A stretch of 6,955 nucleotides of DNA from Acidisphaera sp035272265 (GTDB lineage Bacteria > Pseudomonadota > Alphaproteobacteria > Acetobacterales > Acetobacteraceae): NCBI GenBank assembly GCA_035272265.1, contig DATEQV010000485.1, positions 1 through 6,955 on the forward strand, written 5' to 3'. The translations under genes and the position numbers were made by a program. This document shows, in pieces, positions 1 through 5,300 of the stretch; position 1 is the first letter of the stretch; each line of letters starts with the position of its first letter. The notes beneath the pieces are model-generated. The model had not been told where the DNA came from. It did no database searches and worked only from the letters and a program-made list of their open reading frames with translations.

Positions 1-674
1 GACTGAAGGGACTGGGGAAGGCGCTGGGGCCGGCGCGGGACTGGGACGTGTTCGTCCGCGGCCTGGGCGCGGAGGTGGGCCAGGTGTTCGCCGAGGATCC
101 GGCCGTCCGCCGGCTGCTGCGCGTGGCCGAGGAGCGGCGGCGCGCCGCCTACGCCGCGCTCGACGCGTATTTGCAGTCGCCCGCCTACCGGCAACTCGGG
201 GTGGCTTGTGTGGCGCTGGCTTCGGGTTCGGGGCTGGCGGACCCGGCGAACGAGGCGGCAACGGCCGCCCTGGACGACAAGCTCGAGCCGTTCGCGCTGG
301 CCGCGCTGGAGCGGCGCGACGGAAAGCTGCGCGGCATCGGCGAGGCGATCGAGGACATGCCGCCGGCGGCGCTGCACGAGGTGCGGCTGCAGGGCAAGCG
401 CCTGCGCTATGCGGCCGAGTTCTTCGCGCCGCTGTGGAGCGGCAAGGCGGCGCGGCGCTACGTGCGGCGGCTGGCGGTGCTGCAGGAGCGGCTGGGCGTG
501 CTGAACGACGCGGCGGTCGCGGCCGGGCTGCTGGCGTCGCTGCCCGGCGGGCCGGGCCATGCGGGTGCGGCCGGCGTGGTGCGCGGCTTCGCGGCGGCGG
601 GGCTGCGGCGGCATCGGCCGCGCATCCTGCGGGCGTGGGAAAAATTCAACGAGGCGCCGGTTTTCTGGGCCTGA
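1..674 (+). CDS. CHAD domain protein, C-terminal part (5' truncated by window edge)
   Basis: The reading frame is already open at base 3, so the 223 visible residues are the C-terminal part of a longer protein. A GTG at 48 is not the start, because the residues before it (LGPARDWDVF, bases 27-53) are conserved CHAD sequence. CHAD domains are alpha-helical bundles with conserved basic and His residues that bind inorganic polyphosphate. The hallmark segment is seen at bases 372-425 (LHEVRLQGKRLRYAAEFF, His at 375-377), followed by the helix with LGVLNDAAVA (492-521). In proteobacteria CHAD often follows an N-terminal CYTH triphosphatase domain. Whether one lies upstream cannot be seen. The C-terminus is rich in Arg and Ala and ends FWA-stop. 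The neighbours do not reveal its role. The family call is firm. Polyphosphate binding is inferred from the family. Confidence 0.9.
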   Translation, partial: LKGLGKALGPARDWDVFVRGLGAEVGQVFAEDPAVRRLLRVAEERRRAAYAALDAYLQSPAYRQLGVACVALASGSGLADPANEAATAALDDKLEPFALAALERRDGKLRGIGEAIEDMPPAALHEVRLQGKRLRYAAEFFAPLWSGKAARRYVRRLAVLQERLGVLNDAAVAAGLLASLPGGPGHAGAAGVVRGFAAAGLRRHRPRILRAWEKFNEAPVFWA

Positions 675-687
675 CCCTGGATTTTTT
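665..687 (+). terminator. Weak candidate intrinsic terminator after the CHAD gene
   Basis: A short imperfect stem (CTGGG 665-669 with CCCTG 675-679, one T-T mismatch, loop CCTGA) spans the CHAD stop codon. It is followed at once by six T (682-687), the only T-run of this length in the intergenic region. The stem is short, so this is a possibility and not a firm call. Confidence 0.25.
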
Positions 688-729
688 GAACACGACCCCG
701 TGACCTCGGCCGCGACGCCCGGCATATAG

Positions 730-746
730 CCCCCGCCCGACGGGGG
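730..746 (+). promoter_or_regulatory. GC hairpin whose 3' arm contains the Shine-Dalgarno of the microprotein
   Basis: CCCCCG (730-735) and CGGGGG (741-746) form a perfect six-base-pair stem around the loop CCCGA. The 3' arm continues into AG, giving the purine-rich ribosome binding site GGGGGAG (742-748), 5 nt before the ATG at 754. When folded, the hairpin would hide the ribosome binding site. A very weak sigma-70-like pair lies just upstream (GTGACC 700-705 and TATAGC 725-730, 19-nt spacer) and is not called separately. The pairing is directly visible. A regulatory role is inferred. Confidence 0.4.
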
Positions 747-753
747 AGCCGCC

Positions 754-885
754 ATGCCGATCGACCGACCGCGCCGCATTTTCCGCTCCTCGTCGCGGCG
801 GGGCCGCCCGCGCGCGATGGTGCTGGCCCTGCTGATCGGCACCGCGATGGGTGTCGCGGCGATCGTCGCGGCGACCCTCGCCTAG
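754..885 (+). CDS. 43-aa single-pass membrane microprotein, function unknown
   Basis: The small gene starts at ATG 754 and ends with TAG at 883-885. A strong ribosome binding site (GGGGGAG, 742-748) is well placed and decides the start. The N-terminal 20 residues carry eight arginines. Residues 21-43 form one hydrophobic segment rich in Ala, Val, Leu and Ile that ends at the stop and contains a GxxxG helix-packing motif (Gly29, Gly33). By the positive-inside rule the basic tail should face the cytoplasm, with the helix in the inner membrane and almost nothing outside. I do not recognise a family. Its role could be in membrane protein assembly or as an accessory subunit, but nothing here proves either. 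It sits alone between the CHAD gene (79 bp upstream) and gltA (152 bp downstream), all on the same strand. The clean topology and ribosome binding site argue against a chance frame, although high GC makes chance frames common. Confidence 0.6.
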   Translation: MPIDRPRRIFRSSSRRGRPRAMVLALLIGTAMGVAAIVAATLA

Positions 886-891
886 TCCCCG

Positions 892-920
892 CGCGCCCCG
901 CCGCCTTTGCTGCGGGCGCG
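892..920 (+). other. Inverted repeat downstream of the microprotein
   Basis: CGCGCCC (892-898) is complementary to GGGCGCG (914-920). An alternative pairing, CCCGC (897-901) with GCGGG (912-916), extends by CGCG/CGCG around one bulged base. It begins 7 nt after the microprotein stop. There is no T-run after it, so it could be a 3'-end stabilising hairpin or part of the gltA leader, and is not a typical intrinsic terminator. Confidence 0.3.
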
Positions 921-951
921 AAGGTTGCGGGCGGACGCCGCGGCCCATAGT

Positions 952-980
952 TTGAACGTAAGCCGGCTGGTCGCCATCTT
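952..980 (+). promoter_or_regulatory. Possible sigma-70-type promoter of gltA
   Basis: TTGAAC (952-957) resembles the -35 box. After a 17-nt spacer comes CATCTT (975-980), a poor -10 match. It sits in the less GC-rich stretch of the gltA upstream region and would give a leader of about 50 nt. An alternative -10-like CATAGT lies at 946-951. The location is plausible, but the boxes are weak. Confidence 0.25.
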
Positions 981-1023
981 GCTTGGTATCGGGGCGACGG
1001 ACCGGGCACCGCTGCCCATCCTC

Positions 1024-1029
1024 AGGGGA
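1024..1029 (+). promoter_or_regulatory. Ribosome binding site of gltA
   Basis: AGGGGA lies 8 nt before the ATG at 1038 and supports that start over other in-frame codons. Confidence 0.7.
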
Positions 1030-1037
1030 TTTCCACG

Positions 1038-2345
1038 ATGGACGCCACCTCGCAGTCGATCACCATCACGCTCGACAACAGCAACCGGTCGGTCAGCCTG
1101 CCGCTGATCGAGGGCTCGATCGGCCCGTCCGTGGCCGACATCCGCAAGCTGTATCCTGAGCTGGGGATCTTCACGTACGACCCCGGCTACGGCGGCACCG
1201 CCGCCTGCGAAAGCAAGATCACCTACATCGACGGCGACGCCGGCGTGCTGCTGTATCGCGGCTATCCGATCGAGCAGCTGGCCGAGCGGTCGACCTTCCT
1301 CGAGGTCGCCTACCTGCTGCTGAACGGCGAGCTGCCGAATGCCGCGCAGAAGGCGGAGTTCGAGCGCGGCGTGCTCCGCCACAACATGGTGAACGAGCAG
1401 CTGCGGCAGTTCTACAACGGCTTCCGGCGCGACGCGCATCCGATGGCGGTGATGTGCGGCGTGGTTGGCGCGCTGTCGGCGTTCTATCACGACGCGCTCG
1501 ACGTCAACGATCCGGTGAGCCGGCGCATCAGCGCCTTCCGCCTGATCGCCAAGGTGCCGACGATCGCCGCCTGGGCGCACAAGTACAACGCCGGCCAGCC
1601 GTTCATCTATCCGCGCAACGATCTTGGTTACGCGGAGAACTTCCTGCGGATGTTCCACGCGGTGCCGACCGAGGAGTACCGGGTCAATCCGGTGCTGGCG
1701 CGCGCACTCGACCTGATCCTGATCCTGCACGCCGACCACGAGCAGAACGCGTCGACCAGCACGGTGCGGCTGGCGGGCTCGACCGGGGCCAACCCGTTCG
1801 CCTGTCTGGCGGCGGGGATCGCCAGCCTGTGGGGCCCGGCGCATGGCGGGGCCAACGAGGCGGTGCTGAAGATGCTGGCCGAGATCGGCCACATGCGCGA
1901 GATCCCGGGCTTCATCGAGAAGGTGAAGGACAAGAACAGCAACGTGCGGCTGATGGGCTTCGGCCACCGGGTGTACAAGAACTACGACCCGCGCGCGAAG
2001 ATCATGCAGCAGACCTGCCACGAAGTGCTGGCCGAGCTTGGGATCAAGGACGATCCGCTGCTCGATCTGGCGGTGGAGCTGGAGCGGATCGCGCTGAGCG
2101 ACGAGTATTTCATCGAGCGCAAGCTGTATCCGAACGTCGACTTCTATTCCGGCATCATCCTGAAGGCGATGGGCTTCCCGACCAGCATGTTCACCGCGCT
2201 GTTCGCGGTGGCGCGGACGGTGGGCTGGGTGAGCCAGTGGGAGGAGATGCACCGCGATCCCGAGCAGCGCATCGGCCGTCCGCGGCAGATCTACACGGGC
2301 GCGCCGAAGCGCGACTACGTGCCGCTGGATCGCCGCGCCGCCTGA
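1038..2345 (+). CDS. gltA: Citrate synthase, type II (hexameric, Gram-negative type)
   Basis: This 435-residue cytoplasmic enzyme condenses acetyl-CoA and oxaloacetate to citrate, the first step of the TCA cycle. Its length and order match E. coli GltA closely. The N-terminal small domain is followed by HADHEQNASTSTVR (residues 231-244), GPAHGGAN (266-273, catalytic His269), GFGHRVYKNYDPRA (307-320, His310) and NVDFYSG (366-372, Asp368). These correspond to E. coli His264, His305 and Asp362. Residues equivalent to those binding the allosteric inhibitor NADH in E. coli (Arg109, His110, Tyr145, Arg163, Lys167) are kept here as Arg114, His115, Tyr150, Arg168 and Lys172. NADH inhibition is therefore likely, by inference. 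The ATG at 1038 has a good ribosome binding site and gives the expected N-terminus. A small upstream membrane-protein gene shares the strand 152 bp away. The gene converges on the TPR-glycosyltransferase gene. No defect is seen. Confidence 0.98.
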   Translation: MDATSQSITITLDNSNRSVSLPLIEGSIGPSVADIRKLYPELGIFTYDPGYGGTAACESKITYIDGDAGVLLYRGYPIEQLAERSTFLEVAYLLLNGELPNAAQKAEFERGVLRHNMVNEQLRQFYNGFRRDAHPMAVMCGVVGALSAFYHDALDVNDPVSRRISAFRLIAKVPTIAAWAHKYNAGQPFIYPRNDLGYAENFLRMFHAVPTEEYRVNPVLARALDLILILHADHEQNASTSTVRLAGSTGANPFACLAAGIASLWGPAHGGANEAVLKMLAEIGHMREIPGFIEKVKDKNSNVRLMGFGHRVYKNYDPRAKIMQQTCHEVLAELGIKDDPLLDLAVELERIALSDEYFIERKLYPNVDFYSGIILKAMGFPTSMFTALFAVARTVGWVSQWEEMHRDPEQRIGRPRQIYTGAPKRDYVPLDRRAA

Positions 2346-2359
2346 CGCCGGGCGCGGCG
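2346..2359. other. Short GC hairpin in the convergent gene gap
   Basis: CGCCG (2346-2350) pairs with CGGCG (2355-2359) around the loop GGCG. It fills almost all of the 15-bp gap between the gltA stop and the stop of the opposing gene. There is no T-run on either strand, so bidirectional termination here is only a possibility. Transcripts of both genes may run into each other. Confidence 0.25.
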
Positions 2360-2360
2360 C

Positions 2361-5300
2361 TCAGGCCGCGGCGGCGAGGCGGAAGAGGTCGCCGGCGACC
2401 TCGGCGACGACCGCGTCCCAGTCGCCCGGCCGCGGCTGACGGTAGATGCGCATCGCCGGATACCACGGGCTGTCGGCGCGCCGGTCGAGCCAGCGCCAGC
2501 ACGCGGCGTCACGCGCCAGCAGCCACACGGGCTTGCCGAGCGATCCGGCGAGATGCGCGACCGCGGTGTCGACCGAGATGACGAGGTCGAGATTGGCGAT
2601 CAGCGCCGCCGTGTCGGCGAAGTCGGTCATCTCGCCCATGACGTCGATCAGCGGGAAGGATTCGGGCGCGGCAGGGCCGTCCTTCTGCAGGCTGAACAAA
2701 CGAACGCCGCTCACGCCACACAGCGGCTGCAGACGCTCGGGCGCCATCGAGCGCCGGCGGTCGGCCCACAACGCATCACGCTGATGGACGCGCGGATTGC
2801 CCGCCCAGACGAGGCCGACGCGCAGCGTCTGCCCGGCCATCGAAGGAACTCGCGCCGCCCATGCGGCGGCCTGCGCCGGATCGGCGTGCAGATACGGAAT
2901 CGCGGCGGGGATGGTGTCCAGCGTGGTGCCGAACGCGAGCGGCAGGCTCATCACCGGGCACTGCAGGGCGAACGCCGGCAGTTCGTCCTCCTCGGCCAGC
3001 ACGCGATCGACGCCGGCGAGCGTGCCGAGCAGACGGACGAGCGGCCGCGGCACCTGCAGGATCACGCGCAGCCCGCGCGCGGCGGCCAGCGGGGCGTAGC
3101 GGCAGAACTGCAGCGTGTCGCCGAACCCCTGCTCGGCATGGATCAGCAGCGTCCGACCCTCGGCCGCGTCGCCGCGCCATTGCGGCTGCGCGAACGCGCG
3201 GCGGCCGGCGCGCAGCTTCTCGGTCCGCCAGCGCCATTCGAATTCCGCCCACCCCGCCGGCAGGTCGCCCCGCGCCAGCAGCGCCAGCGCCAGATCGGTG
3301 TGCGCCTCGGCGTAGTCGGGCCGCAGCGCGATCGCGCGGCGGTGCGACGCGACCGCTTCGTCCAGCCGCCATTGCGCGCGCAACGCGACGCCGAGATTGG
3401 TGTGGGCCTCCGGATAGTCCGGGCGGAGCGCGATGGCGCGGCGATGACAGGCGACCGCTTCGTCCCGCTCGCCCATCTCCCACAGCGGGTGGCCGAGATT
3501 GTTGTACGCGTCCGCGAAGTCCGGCCGCAGCGCGACGGCGCGGCGGTAGCACGCGATCGCCGCGTCCCAGTCGCCTTGCTTCGACAGCAGGTTGCCGAGG
3601 TCGTTGTGCGCGTCGGCGGAGTCCGGCCGCAGCGCGACGGCGGTGCGCAAGGACTCCGTCGCCTCGTCCAGGCGTCCGAGCAGATACAGCGCGTAGCCGA
3701 GATCCTGATGCGCGTCGGCGTAGTCGGGGCGGAGCGCGACGGCGGTCCGCCACGCGGCGACCGCGTCGTCCAGCCGGCCGATCGCACGCAGCGCGACGGC
3801 GCGATTGTGGTGCGCCTCCGGATCGTCCGGCCGAAGCCGGATCGCGTCGCCGATCAGGCCGGCCGCGAGGTCGGGCCGGCCCTTCTGGCCGGCGATGACG
3901 CCGAGCCGATGCAGCGCGCCGGCGTGCCTAGGATCGATCGCGAGAAGCTCGCGATAGGAGCGCTCGGCGTCATCCAGCCGCCCCGCTGCGTGATGCCGGA
4001 GTGCGGCGGCGAACAGGGACTCGGGCGCCTCGCGCGGCGTCGGGGGCGTGGCCGGCGGGCGCGCCGCGGTACCGGCGGCCGCATGGCGCAGGTCGCGCGC
4101 GACCTCGGCGACGACCGTCTCCCAGTCGCCCGGCCGGGGCTGACGGTAGATGCGCAACGCCGGGTACCAGGGGCTGTCGGTGCGCCCGACGAGCCAGCGC
4201 CAGCAGGCATCGTAACGATCCAGCAGCCAGACCGGCTTGCCCAGCGCGCCGGCCAGGTGCGCCACGGCCGTATCGACTGAAACGACCAGGTCGAGATTGG
4301 CGATCAGCGCGGCGGTGTCGGCGAAGTCGCCCATCTCGCCCATGAGGTCGATCAGCGGGAAGCCGGCGGGCGCGGCGGGGCCGTCCTTCTGCAGGCTGAA
4401 GAAACGGATGCCGGGGATGTCGGCCAGCGGCGCCAGAAGCTGCGGGTCGATCGAGCGCCGGCGGTCGATCAACGACGCGGTCGGCTGATGCAGGCGCGCG
4501 TTGCCCGCCCAGACGATGCCGACACGCAGCCCCGGCCCGTTGTGACACGGCTGGGCCGCCGCCGCGATGCGCGCGGCCCACGCGGCTGCCTGCGCCGGAT
4601 CGGCGTGCAGATACGGAACGTCGGCGGGGATCGTCGCCAGCGTGGTGCGGAAGGCGAGCGGCAGGCTCAGCATCGGGGAATGCAGGTCGAATTCGGGCAG
4701 ACCGGCGGTGTCCGCGCACACCTGATCGACGCCGGCGAGCGTGCCGAGCAGACGAACGAGCGGTTGCGGCACGCCGAGGATCACGCGCAGCCCGCGCGCG
4801 GCGGCAAGCGGCGCGTAGCGGCAGAACTGCAGCGTATCGCCGAAGCCCTGCTCGGCGTGGATCAGCAGCGTCCGCCCCTCGGCCGCCTCGCCCAGCCATT
4901 GCGGCTGGGCGAAGTTGCGCACGGCGGGGCGCAGATCCTGCGTCAGCCAGCGCCATTCGAATTCCTGCCACCCCGCCGGCATGTCGCCCTGCGCGAGCAG
5001 CGCCTGCCCCAGGTTGTAGTGCGCCTCGGCGCCGTCCGGCTTGAGCGAGATCGCCCTTCGGTAGCAAGCCGCCTCTTCGCCCGGCGCGCGCCGCGTCCGC
5101 CAGAAGGCGACACCGAGGTTGTTGTGCGCCTCGACATAGTCCGGCCTGAGCGCGAGCGCCTGACGGTAGGCGGCGACCGCCGCGTCGCCTTCGCCCGATT
5201 CCAGCATGACGTTGCCGAGATTGTTCAGCGCCTCCGGAAAATCCGGCCGGAGTTCAAGAGCGGTCCGCAAGGCGGCCGCCGCCTCGTCCAGCCGTGCCGA

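Noticed and set aside
48..50. GTG at 48 as the start of the CHAD gene
   Set aside because: Conserved CHAD residues (LGPARDWDVF) run across this codon and the frame is open to the window edge, so the true start is upstream of the window.
754..885. Twin-arginine signal peptide in the microprotein (PRRIF followed by a hydrophobic stretch)
   Set aside because: The motif fits only loosely, the basic region is too long and the protein ends with the hydrophobic segment, so there is no cargo to export. A membrane anchor is simpler.
882..2252. Minus-strand open frame (456 codons) opposite gltA
   Set aside because: It is antisense to a complete, conserved citrate synthase. Its His, Arg and Ala composition reflects complementary codons and no domain is seen.
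2553..4280. Long plus-strand open frame (575 codons) opposite the giant gene
   Set aside because: It lies fully antisense to strong TPR and GT coding sequence. It is mostly Arg, Ala, Gly and Val with no domain, and its apparent repeats mirror the TPR period. It is a typical GC-rich shadow frame.
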